Positions 43,960 to 52,730 of a stretch of DNA of 64,000 nt are shown piece by piece. Each line of letters starts with the position of its first letter. Position 1 is the first letter of the stretch. The position numbers were made by a program, and so were the translations under genes. The notes beneath the pieces were generated by a model. The model was given only the letters and a program-made list of their open reading frames with translations, ran no database searches and was not told where the DNA came from. The stretch is from contig NZ_FXTX01000001.1 of assembly GCF_900182795.1 (NCBI RefSeq), positions 62,001-126,000 of the forward strand. Reading direction: 5' to 3'. Source of the stretch: Venenivibrio stagnispumantis. GTDB taxonomy: Bacteria > Aquificota > Aquificia > Aquificales > Hydrogenothermaceae.

Positions 43960-45078
43960 TTATTCATAAATCTTAACAGGATTATATAATGTATCTCTTT
44001 GAACCGGAATTTTTCCGGCTTCTTTTATTAATCTGATTAATCTTTCCTTTTGTTGCTGGGTTGGAGATTTTGCACCGGCAAAATGAGCTATTTTTTCTTC
44101 CATAACTGTTCCATCCATATCATCTGCACCAAAATTTAGAGCCACCTGAGCAACTTTTTCTCCTATCATAACCCAGTAAGCTTTAATATGGTCTATGTTA
44201 TCAAGCATTAATCTTGAAATGGCTATTGTTTTTAAATCATCTATTCCGGATGTATCTTCAAAAACAGGAAGCTCATTATTTTCAGGCTGATATGCAAGAG
44301 GAATAAAACAGGTAAAACCACCTGTTTCATCTTGGGCTTCTCTTATTTTTATCATATGGTCTATTCTGTCTTCTATATTTTCTACATGTCCATAAAGCAT
44401 TGTTGTTGTGGATTTCAACCCCATCTTGTGAGCTAATTTGTGTATCTGTAGATATTTTTTATAACCTATCTTCTTAGGAGCTATAATCTGTCTTACCCTT
44501 GGAGAAAATATTTCTGCTCCTCCACCGGGCAAGCTATCTAAACCTGCTTCTTTTAATTTTATTAATACTTCTTCATAACTTAAACCGGATATTTTTGAAA
44601 AATAATCAATTTCCACGGCAGTAAATGCTTTTATATGTAAATCAGGAAAATTTCTTTTTATAGCAGATACGATTTCAAGATATTTTTCAAATTTCCAATC
44701 AGGATGAAGCCCCCCAACAATATGAACTTCACAGGCTTCATTCTCAACTGCATATCTTACTTTTTCTAAAATCTGCTCAATACTCATTTCATAGGCTTTT
44801 GGGCTGTTTTTATCCATATCTGCAAATGCACAAAATTTACAATCTAATACACATACATTTGTTGGATTTATCTGTCTATTTATTACAAAATAAGCATATT
44901 TACCATTTTTCTTTTCTGATACATAATTAGCAAGCCATCCGATAGTAAGTAAATCATGACTTTTGAATAATTTAACCCCATCTTCAAAAGATAATCTTTC
45001 ACCGGATAAAACTTTATCTATAATAGGAAATATCTCTCTATCATCAGCTAATGCTAAAACTTTTTCAATCTCTAACAT
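43960..45078 (-). CDS. mqnE: Aminofutalosine synthase
   Basis: MqnE is the radical-SAM enzyme of the futalosine route to menaquinone; it joins the MqnA product with SAM. The cluster motif is CVLDCKFC (CxxxCxxC). The PGGGAEIFSPRVRQI segment is diagnostic of MqnE rather than MqnC, and TTTMLYGHVENIEDR also fits. I place the start at ATG 45078 because AAAGGAG stands upstream at good spacing. The longer open frame to 45243 runs backwards through the tRNA-Ala gene and is an artefact. The product is about 372 residues, normal for the family. It follows the tRNA on the same strand. Confidence 0.93.
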   Translation of the reverse strand: MLEIEKVLALADDREIFPIIDKVLSGERLSFEDGVKLFKSHDLLTIGWLANYVSEKKNGKYAYFVINRQINPTNVCVLDCKFCAFADMDKNSPKAYEMSIEQILEKVRYAVENEACEVHIVGGLHPDWKFEKYLEIVSAIKRNFPDLHIKAFTAVEIDYFSKISGLSYEEVLIKLKEAGLDSLPGGGAEIFSPRVRQIIAPKKIGYKKYLQIHKLAHKMGLKSTTTMLYGHVENIEDRIDHMIKIREAQDETGGFTCFIPLAYQPENNELPVFEDTSGIDDLKTIAISRLMLDNIDHIKAYWVMIGEKVAQVALNFGADDMDGTVMEEKIAHFAGAKSPTQQQKERLIRLIKEAGKIPVQRDTLYNPVKIYE

Positions 45079-45206
45079 TTTTCTTTGCTCCTTTTTTATA
45101 AAAAATTTTATGCAAAAAAAAATTTTATCACAATTAAAAATTAATGATTTGTAATTTTTTTGTAATAAAATTGTAATTTTTAGATAGGAATGAAGATTAA
45201 TTTTAA

Positions 45207-45279
45207 TGGAGTCGACGGGATTCGAACCCGTGACCTTTGCCATGCCGAGGCAACGCTCTCCCAGCTGAGCTACGACCCC
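45207..45279 (-). tRNA. tRNA-Ala (anticodon GGC)
   Basis: The minus strand folds into a full cloverleaf of 73 nt. Acceptor GGGGTCG pairs with CGACTCC, including the G3-U70 wobble pair that is the alanine identity element. The D-arm GCTC...GAGC is intact. Anticodon arm TTGCC-TCGGCAT-GGCAA gives anticodon GGC. The T-arm is ACGGG-TTCGAAT-CCCGT and the discriminator is A73. CCA is not encoded. It lies between smc and mqnE on the same strand. Its first 10 nt are also the end of the smc reading frame. Confidence 0.98.
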
Positions 45280-48200
45280 AACTCTTCTGTATTAATATTA
45301 TTACCCAAAATCTGATTAATATCAAGGGTATAAACATTAGAAATGCCATCTTTTGCAGAAACACCAATTAATCTATCTGCATAAGTTGCCATTGTATCTC
45401 TGAGGGTAACAACTATAAATTGGGCTTCTTTTGAAAACTCTTTAAATAGTTCTGCTATTTTTCTTGCATTGGCATCATCCAGATGAGCATCTATCTCATC
45501 AAAATAATAAAAAGGTGCCGGTTTATATTGCTGAATAGCAAGCAAGAAAGAAAGGGCTGTTAATGTTTTTTCACCACCGGAAATTATCTCAATTCTTTTA
45601 ACTTCTTTGCCCCTTGGTTTAGATTTTAGTAATACACCACCATTTAAAGGCTCTTCTGTATTTTCCAGTTCTAAGTAAGCCTTTCCACCGGGAGATAATC
45701 TTTTAAAGATTTTACCTAAATTTTTATTTACTTCATTAAAAACTTCCATAAATGCTTCCACTTTTTTGTTTTCTATATATTCTATTAATTCAAGCACTCT
45801 GTTTTTTTCTTCAATTAAGACCGATAGTTTTTCATTTATTTCATTAAATCTTTTTAATGTTTCTTCATAATCTTCTATTGCCTTTTCATTTATAGCACCG
45901 AGATTTTTTCTTTTTTCTTCAAGGGTTTTTAAACTTTTTTCTAAGGCTATAATATCTCCTTCTTCCGGCTCTCCCTGAAATTCTTCTTTCAATGCAACAA
46001 TTCTTTGTTTTATATCAGATAATTTTTGTTCTAACTTTCCTTTATCTTCAAGGGTTTTTGTTATTTGATTATTTATATTTTCTTCTTCATATCTTAAAAT
46101 TTTTAATTTTTCTTTCTGGGAAGACAATTCATTTAATATATTTTCCCTTTCTTGTTCTGTATCTTTTAACTCTTTCCATAAGTTTGATAAATCTTTTGAT
46201 AACTCTTCTATCTGTTTATGTAAATTTTCTACTTCTTTTAATTTATTTTTTATCAGGTTCGCTATTTCTTCTTTTTCTGTTTCTATTTGGAATATTCTTC
46301 CTTTTAGATTGTTTTCTAATCTATCTTTTAATCTTTCTATTTGGGATTCTATATTTTTCTTTTTTTCTCTTAATGCATATACAAGATTTGTTGCTTCTTC
46401 CCATTCTTTTCTGAGTGTATGTAGGCCTTCGGTTTCCATTTTTTCAAGTATTGTTTTTTTTCTATTTTCTACAACCGATAGCTCTTTTTGTAAAATATTT
46501 AGATTTTCATTTATTTTTTCTATCTGTGCTTCTATTTCAAGGGATTGTTTTTTTAATGTAAATATTTCTTTATTTATAGCTTCTAATCTGTTATTTTTTG
46601 CTATTATCTGGTTTTGTATATCTTCCTTTCTTTGGGAGAAGCTGACGGCTTCAACCTGTATTTTTGATAACTCTTTTTCTTTTTCTGTTATTTGCAAGAT
46701 TATATCATTTAGTTCTTTTGATATTTTTTCTTCTTCTTGTTTTAATTTATCATCTTCTTTTTCTAAGATTTCTCTTTCTTGCTCTAAGGCAGTTCTTCCT
46801 ATGGATATTGATTGGTTTGTTGTTCCACCGGATATTACACCGGATTTTTCAAATAAAGAACCATCTAAGGTAACCATTCTATAATTTCCGATACCTACTG
46901 CTTTTGCTACATCAAAATTTTCTACAAGAATTGTATCTGCAAATACATATTTTATTGCTTTCTCTATGGATTTATCATAATTAACAAAATCTATTAAAAA
47001 TCCTTTTACTCCTTTTATATTTGGAAGTCTTGGTAAATCCTGAACTTTTATTTTGTTTAAAGGAATAAATGTTGCTTTTCCGAGTTTTTCTCTTTTTAAT
47101 ATCTCTATGCACTCTTTTGCCACATCCTCATTTTCTACAACTATATTTCTTAATCTATTTCCGGCAGCACTTTCTATTGCCTGAACTACTTGATTATCTT
47201 TTATGGTTATTAAATCAGCTACCTGTCCGTATACACCTTTTATATTTGATATTGCCAAGATAACTCTATCTTCTCTCATATTGGCAAGATTTGCAAGAAT
47301 TTGGGCTAGTTTTTTAAAGTTTTGTTCTATCTTTTCTCTATTTTCTTTTAATCTTTTTTCAAGACTTTCTTTTCTAATTTTTAGCATATTTATCTGATTT
47401 GATAATGAATTATATCTTTTTTGGGATTCTTGGGTATATGATTTGATATTTTCAAGGGATTGTTCTAAGTTTTTAATTTCTTTTTCAAGATTTTCTATTT
47501 CTTCTTTATAAAGATTTATTTTGTCATTTATTTTTTCTAAATTGTTTTCTAATTGTAATTTTTGGTTTTGGATAGATAAAATCTCATCTTTTAATCTTTT
47601 TTCCTCTTTTTCTACTTCTCCAAGGTCTAATTTTGCTTTGCTTCCTCCTATTTCTATCTGTTTTAATTGGTTATTTTTTTCTTCTAAATTTTTATTTGCT
47701 ATTTCAAGCTGTTTTTCTAAATCCGGAAGCTCTTTTTCAAGGGTTTTTATCTGCTGTTCTATACTCAATATCTCTTTTATTTTTTCTTCTTTTTCAAGTA
47801 ATAAACTACTTTCTTTTTGTTTTAATGCCTCTATCTCTTTTTCCAATTCATTTTTCTTTTCATTGGCAAGTCTAATCTGGGCTGTTATACCCCCTTCTTT
47901 TTCTTTTATTGGCAATAAAGATTGTTGTATTTCATTAAATTTATCTTCTAAATTTTTGATAATTGATATTATTTCTTTTTGTTTTTCTATCAGGTTTTCT
48001 TTTTCTGTATATAGTTTAGAAATCATATTTTCTATTTGGGTAAACTGATTATAACTTTCTTCTTCTTCTTTTAATAGATTGAATAATTTTGCAGATAAAA
48101 TTTTTTGCTTTAACTGATTAATCTGATTTTCAATAGAAATTGCAATTAAGGCATTTTCTTTTTCTTCTTCTAATCTTTTTAAATTGGTTTGTATCTCTTT

Positions 48201-48785
48201 TAAAATGATTTTTACATTATTTATTTTTTCTTCTGTTTCTTGTAGGTCTTTTAATGCTTTTTCTTTTTTTTCTTCGTATTCTGTTATTCCGGCTATCTCG
48301 CTGAGAAGTTCTCTTCTTTCTGCCGGTGTCATTTTTATAAATCTAAATATATCTCCCTGAGTTACTATATTATATCCTTGTATAGGTATGCCGGCAGATG
48401 CAAGTAATTCTTCTACTTCTTGTTGTTTTGCTACTCTACCATTTATTTTATATGTAGATTTTCCGCTATGGTCTATTTTTCTGTAAATTGATACTTCTTC
48501 ATCATTTAGAGGAAAAGCTCCAAGATTTTTAAATATTATTTCTACCTCTGCATACTCGGCAGATTTATTTTTAGAAGAAAATATTAAATCTGTAAGTTTT
48601 ATAGCTCTCATAGCTTTTGCAGAGGCTATTCCAAGGGCAAAAACAATACTATCTCCTATATTACTTTTACCGGCTCCATTTGGACCAACTATTCCGATAA
48701 AACCTTCACCGATTGGAATGGTTAATCTTCTATCTCCATAAGATTTAAAACCATATACATTTATTCTATCTATATAGGTTTTCAA
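45270..48785 (-). CDS. smc: Chromosome segregation ATPase SMC
   Basis: SMC dimers extrude DNA loops and organise the chromosome. The head Walker A is GPNGAGKSN, followed by two long coiled-coil arms. A central hinge (about residues 520-650: VYGQVADLITIKDNQ, then GGTTNQ near its end) separates the arms. The C-terminal signature ISGGEKTLTAL and Walker B YYFDEIDAHLDD complete the head. I prefer the TTG start at 48785 (GTAGGTGG upstream, 12 residues before GFKSY, as in the family) over ATG 48812, which lacks a Shine-Dalgarno. That ATG does overlap the metF stop as TAATG, so coupling remains possible. The stop TAG lies within the tRNA-Ala gene. Confidence 0.95.
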   Translation of the reverse strand: MKTYIDRINVYGFKSYGDRRLTIPIGEGFIGIVGPNGAGKSNIGDSIVFALGIASAKAMRAIKLTDLIFSSKNKSAEYAEVEIIFKNLGAFPLNDEEVSIYRKIDHSGKSTYKINGRVAKQQEVEELLASAGIPIQGYNIVTQGDIFRFIKMTPAERRELLSEIAGITEYEEKKEKALKDLQETEEKINNVKIILKEIQTNLKRLEEEKENALIAISIENQINQLKQKILSAKLFNLLKEEEESYNQFTQIENMISKLYTEKENLIEKQKEIISIIKNLEDKFNEIQQSLLPIKEKEGGITAQIRLANEKKNELEKEIEALKQKESSLLLEKEEKIKEILSIEQQIKTLEKELPDLEKQLEIANKNLEEKNNQLKQIEIGGSKAKLDLGEVEKEEKRLKDEILSIQNQKLQLENNLEKINDKINLYKEEIENLEKEIKNLEQSLENIKSYTQESQKRYNSLSNQINMLKIRKESLEKRLKENREKIEQNFKKLAQILANLANMREDRVILAISNIKGVYGQVADLITIKDNQVVQAIESAAGNRLRNIVVENEDVAKECIEILKREKLGKATFIPLNKIKVQDLPRLPNIKGVKGFLIDFVNYDKSIEKAIKYVFADTILVENFDVAKAVGIGNYRMVTLDGSLFEKSGVISGGTTNQSISIGRTALEQEREILEKEDDKLKQEEEKISKELNDIILQITEKEKELSKIQVEAVSFSQRKEDIQNQIIAKNNRLEAINKEIFTLKKQSLEIEAQIEKINENLNILQKELSVVENRKKTILEKMETEGLHTLRKEWEEATNLVYALREKKKNIESQIERLKDRLENNLKGRIFQIETEKEEIANLIKNKLKEVENLHKQIEELSKDLSNLWKELKDTEQERENILNELSSQKEKLKILRYEEENINNQITKTLEDKGKLEQKLSDIKQRIVALKEEFQGEPEEGDIIALEKSLKTLEEKRKNLGAINEKAIEDYEETLKRFNEINEKLSVLIEEKNRVLELIEYIENKKVEAFMEVFNEVNKNLGKIFKRLSPGGKAYLELENTEEPLNGGVLLKSKPRGKEVKRIEIISGGEKTLTALSFLLAIQQYKPAPFYYFDEIDAHLDDANARKIAELFKEFSKEAQFIVVTLRDTMATYADRLIGVSAKDGISNVYTLDINQILGNNINTEELGS

Positions 48786-48811
48786 TTTTTTCCCACCTAC
48801 TTTGGTGTACA

Positions 48812-49687
48812 TTATAACAAATGTTTTATATTTTCATAAATTTTTATAGTTGCATCTGATTTATTTAATGTGTAAAAATGTAATCCTTTTACATTATTTT
48901 TTAATAAATCTTCGCATTGTTTTGTCGCTATTTCTATGCCTATTTTTTTTGTTTCTTCCGGATTATCTATATATTTTTCAAATTTTTTAACAATTTCTTC
49001 CGGTATTGTTGCCCCGCATAACGATGCAAACTTTCTTATCTGACCAAAATTAGTAATAGGCATTATTCCGGGAATAACAGGTATATTTATATTTTCTTTT
49101 TCAAGTAGAGATAAATATTTATAAAAATATCTGTTATCAAAAAACATCTGGGTAATTGCAAAATCCGCTCCGGCATCTACCTTTTTTTTGAAATAATAAA
49201 TATCCCTTTCTATATTTGGACTTTCAGGATGCCCTTCCGGATAAGCCGCTACTCCGATACTAAAATAATCACCGAAATTTTCCCTTATTAATGCAACAAG
49301 TTCATTTGCATATTTACAACTATCTTCCGGAATTTTAAAATTTTCAAAATTTAAAGGAATATCTCCCCTTAATGCTAATATATTTTGTATTCCGATATTT
49401 TTATAATCATTAAGGATATCTAAAATCTCTTTTTTTGTATGACCTATACAGGTAAGATGTGCCATTACGGTTAATCCGGTTTCTTCATGGATTTTTTTAA
49501 CAATATTTATAGTTCTGTCTCTTGTGCTACCACCGGCTCCGTAAGTTATAGATACAAATGTAGGTTTTATATATTCAAGCTCTTTTATTGTTTCAAATAA
49601 AGATTTTTCTGCTTCTTCTGTTTTAGGTGGGAAAAATTCAAAAGAGATAGACCTATTAACCTGCTTTAACTTTTCCGAAATTTTCAT
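48812..49687 (-). CDS. metF: 5,10-methylenetetrahydrofolate reductase
   Basis: MetF is the FAD enzyme that reduces methylene-THF to methyl-THF for methionine synthesis. The N-terminal [13 protein letters not shown] contains the catalytic glutamate. [16 protein letters not shown] (about 45-60), LALRGDIP and [13 protein letters not shown] are the family's conserved blocks. 291 residues is the usual bacterial length. It overlaps the upstream dnaJ-domain gene by 4 nt and meets smc at its stop codon, so the three form one minus-strand operon. Confidence 0.96.
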   Translation of the reverse strand: MKISEKLKQVNRSISFEFFPPKTEEAEKSLFETIKELEYIKPTFVSITYGAGGSTRDRTINIVKKIHEETGLTVMAHLTCIGHTKKEILDILNDYKNIGIQNILALRGDIPLNFENFKIPEDSCKYANELVALIRENFGDYFSIGVAAYPEGHPESPNIERDIYYFKKKVDAGADFAITQMFFDNRYFYKYLSLLEKENINIPVIPGIMPITNFGQIRKFASLCGATIPEEIVKKFEKYIDNPEETKKIGIEIATKQCEDLLKNNVKGLHFYTLNKSDATIKIYENIKHLL

Positions 49688-50208
49688 GATGATATTTTAG
49701 CATAATCTTTACTTTCCTGCTGATAATCTTCATAAAAATCTTCACTCTCTACATAAGATTTAAGTATTTGATAATAATGGTTTATTTCAAGCATTTTTAA
49801 GGTTGCTTCTTTTTTATTTTTATTTAAATCCGGATGATATTTTTTTGCAAATTCTCTGTATTTTTTCTTTAATTCATTTTTTGTTAATTTTTTTAATCCA
49901 AAATAATCCATAGCTTCTTTTATATAGTAAGGATATTTTTCCGGATTTTTACAGAAACTCCAGTAAGCTTTTATATAACTTTTTATTATGCTTTTCTTTC
50001 TTAAATTATACAAAACATAACTTTCATAAAACTCTTCTTTCCTGAAAAATTTAAGCATTAGATTTAATGTATAATTTTCAAACCATGCATTATAAAATTT
50101 ATCAATATCAGAGTTATACTCCCTGTAAAGTTTAAAAAACATACTTTGGAACAACTCCATCTGTTTGCTGTATATATAATCTATAACTTTATAGAAGAAT
50201 AGCCTCAT
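49684..50208 (-). CDS. J-domain protein with N-terminal helical region
   Basis: The 174-residue protein carries a J domain at its C-terminal end (about residues 100-160) with the essential HPD in AKKYHPDLN, enough to stimulate a DnaK ATPase. The first about 100 residues are rich in F, Y and K and look helical ([19 protein letters not shown]). They resemble no chaperone partner domain I know. It is not DnaJ itself, because the glycine-rich and zinc-finger regions are missing. A specialised co-chaperone is likely. It heads the dnaJ-like/metF/smc run and overlaps metF by 4 nt. Confidence 0.82.
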   Translation of the reverse strand: MRLFFYKVIDYIYSKQMELFQSMFFKLYREYNSDIDKFYNAWFENYTLNLMLKFFRKEEFYESYVLYNLRKKSIIKSYIKAYWSFCKNPEKYPYYIKEAMDYFGLKKLTKNELKKKYREFAKKYHPDLNKNKKEATLKMLEINHYYQILKSYVESEDFYEDYQQESKDYAKISS

Positions 50209-50273
50209 AGTTATAGTCCTTATTTTTATAAAATTTATATCAAATTATAACAAAAGATTGTATAATATTATAA

Positions 50274-51944
50274 ATGAAATCCTATAAAAGAGCATTAAGC
50301 ATTAGGATAAGTGGAAAACAGAAAAAAGAGAGAATATCAGATTTACAATATAAGTTGATGCAATTTAGAAATCTACTTATCATATTTAACCAAATTTATT
50401 ATAAAAACTATGGATACATTGTTTTAAACGAAAGCTATTTATTTAATCTGCTATCCGATAAACCGTATAGACCGAGAGATACAAAAGATGAAAATGGTAA
50501 TATTAAAAAATCTAAAGAAGAAAAATTGCAGGAATATAATGATATTTTACAAAACATTGATAAAGTTCAAGAATTAAAAGAGTTTATAGTTAAACTAAAA
50601 CAACAAAAAGACAGTGTAAAAAATGTCCATGTAATTCAATCGGTAATCAGGCAATATATAAGTGATTACAATAGTTATTTTAAGTCTTTGAATGAATATA
50701 CTAAAAAACCTAACAAATTCAGAGGAAAACCAAGACCACCAAAAGCTAAGAAATTAAAGGATATTATATCTTTTACTGTTGAACTTAACTCTAATTCATT
50801 TGAAATTATAGATGGTAGATATATCTTAGTTAGATTAACATTTGATGATGAGAATTCAAGATATATAAAAGTTAAATTACCTGAATATATAGATAGAGAA
50901 AAAATAAAATCAATAAGAATAAAAACCATAGGAACTGATGCATATATTGATGTAGTTTATACAAAGAAAATAAAAATTCCTGAAACAGAAAAACAATATA
51001 TAGCAGGAATAGATTTAGGATTAAATAATCTATTAACAATATTTAGCAATAATCCAAGTTTAAGAACTCTAATAGTCGGTGGTAAAGAAATAAAATCGTT
51101 CAATCAATGGTTTAACAAAGAAAAAGCAAAAATACAATCAGAAATAGATTTACTGCAAAATCAAATAAATAAACTATCAAAAGATGGTTTAAATATAGAT
51201 AATCTAAAATTACAGATAAAAACACTAATAAATAAACAAAAACAACTATCGGCATTCAGAGAAAGATATTTAAATAATATTTTCCATCAAATAACAAGAA
51301 AAATAGCAGATTATCTATATGAAACCGGACATAAAAAGGTAATAATAGGCAATGGAGCAATGAGTAGTAAAGATGGCATAGATTTAGGGAATAAAACAAA
51401 TCAACATTTTGTTAGTATACCATTTAGAAAAATAATAGATATGCTAAAATACAAACTTGAAGAGTATGGAATAGAAGTTGAAGAAATATCAGAAGAATTC
51501 ACAAGCAAAACATCACCATTTGCTAATTTAAATGAAGTTTTAGAAATTGGAGAGGAATATTTAAAGGTAAAAAGAGAACTAAAGAATACCGATTTATCAG
51601 AAGAAGAATTAAATCAGTTAAAAGAAAAGGAAAAAGAGTTAAAGGAACAATTAAATACTCTTTATAATGGTAAAAGAATAAAAAGGGGATTATTTAAGGA
51701 TTTTATAACAAACAAAGTATTTAATGCAGATGCAGTAGGAAGTTATAACATATTAAGAAAAGTGGCTATGCCACTAATAAATAACACTAAACTATTAATT
51801 GATAAATTATCAAGACCGGTTAAATTAAAATTAAAAGATTTATTACAAGTATCCCGTGATTTTGTAGTGGAAATACTGCAAATAACGGGTAGTAGGCAAA
51901 ATCGGGTACTCTGCAAGATAGTAGAAGGATATAACTTTTTATAA
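50274..51944 (+). CDS. tnpB: Solitary TnpB-type (IS200/IS605 OrfB) RNA-guided nuclease family protein, copy 2
   Basis: At 556 residues this is a longer relative of the copy at 10899. RuvC-I is GIDLGLNNLL with D247; RuvC-III is FNADAVGSYNI with D486. The same TnpB subgroup blocks occur: NLGNKTNQHF-type segment, then EISEEFTSKTS with E407/E408, the likely relocated catalytic glutamate. As in copy 1, there are no zinc-ribbon cysteines. An insertion (about residues 415-455, ELKNTDLSEEELNQLKEKEK) lies before RuvC-III and makes most of the extra length. The frame is intact, and no tnpA adjoins it. A TATAAT box lies within about 20 nt of ATG 50274 with no Shine-Dalgarno. Confidence 0.85.
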   Translation: MKSYKRALSIRISGKQKKERISDLQYKLMQFRNLLIIFNQIYYKNYGYIVLNESYLFNLLSDKPYRPRDTKDENGNIKKSKEEKLQEYNDILQNIDKVQELKEFIVKLKQQKDSVKNVHVIQSVIRQYISDYNSYFKSLNEYTKKPNKFRGKPRPPKAKKLKDIISFTVELNSNSFEIIDGRYILVRLTFDDENSRYIKVKLPEYIDREKIKSIRIKTIGTDAYIDVVYTKKIKIPETEKQYIAGIDLGLNNLLTIFSNNPSLRTLIVGGKEIKSFNQWFNKEKAKIQSEIDLLQNQINKLSKDGLNIDNLKLQIKTLINKQKQLSAFRERYLNNIFHQITRKIADYLYETGHKKVIIGNGAMSSKDGIDLGNKTNQHFVSIPFRKIIDMLKYKLEEYGIEVEEISEEFTSKTSPFANLNEVLEIGEEYLKVKRELKNTDLSEEELNQLKEKEKELKEQLNTLYNGKRIKRGLFKDFITNKVFNADAVGSYNILRKVAMPLINNTKLLIDKLSRPVKLKLKDLLQVSRDFVVEILQITGSRQNRVLCKIVEGYNFL

Positions 51945-51977
51945 TCTTTTGATTACATTTGATTACCTTTTACTATC
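51853..51977 (+). ncRNA. Structured 3' end of tnpB copy 2, candidate guide-RNA scaffold
   Basis: A nested hairpin lies within the last 100 nt of the frame. CCCGT (51853-51857) pairs with ACGGG (51885-51889), enclosing TTTGTAGT and ACTGCAAA (8 bp with one wobble). GATAGTAGAAGG (51917-51928) then pairs with CCTTTTACTATC (51966-51977, 11 of 12) across the stop codon. This matches the usual location of omega RNA and of the right-end hairpin of IS200/IS605 elements. The element's right boundary is therefore probably near 51977. Confidence 0.42.
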
Positions 51978-52030
51978 TATAAGGGTACCTGATAAAATTA
52001 TAACATAAACAAAATTAGCAGGTTTTATAG

Positions 52031-52510
52031 GTGCTTAGGATAGGCATTGGGTTTGATATACACCGGTTAGAAGAAGGAAGAAAGTTAATAATAGGCGGTA
52101 TAGAGATACCATCAGAAAAAGGTTTTTTAGCCCATTCAGATGGTGATATATTTTTTCATGCTTTAACAGATGCAATTCTTGGAGCATTATGCTTAGGTGA
52201 TATAGGAGAACTATTTCCGGATAAAGATGAAAGATGGAAAAATGCAGATAGTAAAATATTTCTACAAGAAGCATATAGACTAATGAAAAAAGAGAAATAT
52301 AATATATTAAATATAGATGCAGTTATAGTTATAGAAAAACCTAAGCTACTTCCTTATAGGGAAAAAATCAGAGAGAATACGGCAAAGATATTAAATATAT
52401 CTAAAAATCAGATATTTTTAAAAGCAAAAACAAATGAAAAGCTTGATGCCATCGGAGAAAATAAAGGGGCATCCTGTATGGCAGTAGTTTTATTAAAGAA
52501 GGAGGATTGA
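52031..52510 (+). CDS. ispF: 2-C-methyl-D-erythritol 2,4-cyclodiphosphate synthase
   Basis: IspF forms the cyclic diphosphate in the MEP isoprenoid pathway. The zinc ligands are in GFDIHRLEEG (D8, H10) and LTDAILGAL; the HSDGD motif carries H42. The C-terminal KAKTNEKLDAIG is conserved. 159 residues is the family norm. Translation starts at GTG 52031; there is no ATG that would keep the first strand. Only TATAG precedes it, so the RBS is weak. It lies 54 nt beyond the tnpB terminal hairpin, and 1 nt before the next gene. Confidence 0.95.
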   Translation: MLRIGIGFDIHRLEEGRKLIIGGIEIPSEKGFLAHSDGDIFFHALTDAILGALCLGDIGELFPDKDERWKNADSKIFLQEAYRLMKKEKYNILNIDAVIVIEKPKLLPYREKIRENTAKILNISKNQIFLKAKTNEKLDAIGENKGASCMAVVLLKKED

Positions 52511-52511
52511 A

Positions 52512-52730
52512 ATGAATATTGATTTAGATACAACAATTGGAGCTGTTTTGAGAAAATATCCTTTTACGAGAAAATTTTTTGAATCAAAAAATATGTATTG
52601 TAATATATGCCAATGTAAAACCCACGAAAGATTGCAAATTGCTGCAATAAATTACGGACATGACCCTGTCCAATTTGTAGAAGAGCTAAAAGAGTTTATA
52701 AACCAACATGGAAAATCTTCAGAAAGCTAA
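52512..52730 (+). CDS. DUF1858-domain small protein
   Basis: The 72-residue protein matches the DUF1858 helical domain: IGAVLRKYPFTRKFFESKNMYC then ICQCKTHERLQIAA. Its cysteines (C30, C33 and C35 region, NMYCNICQCKTHE) could bind a metal or redox cofactor. The domain often appears in small proteins beside hybrid-cluster or redox proteins, but no function is established here. It sits between ispF and recG in one operon (1 nt gap, then 23 nt overlap). RBS AAGGAGG is inside the ispF end. Confidence 0.8.
   Translation: MNIDLDTTIGAVLRKYPFTRKFFESKNMYCNICQCKTHERLQIAAINYGHDPVQFVEELKEFINQHGKSSES

Noticed and set aside
45079-45243. N-terminal extension of the mqnE frame (extra about 55 residues)
   Set aside because: It is the reverse reading of tRNA-Ala plus AT-rich spacer; a Shine-Dalgarno and family-like N terminus support ATG 45078.
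46309-46884. 191-residue plus-strand frame opposite smc
   Set aside because: It is a shadow of the K/E-rich coiled coil, giving an S/F-rich product without domain features.
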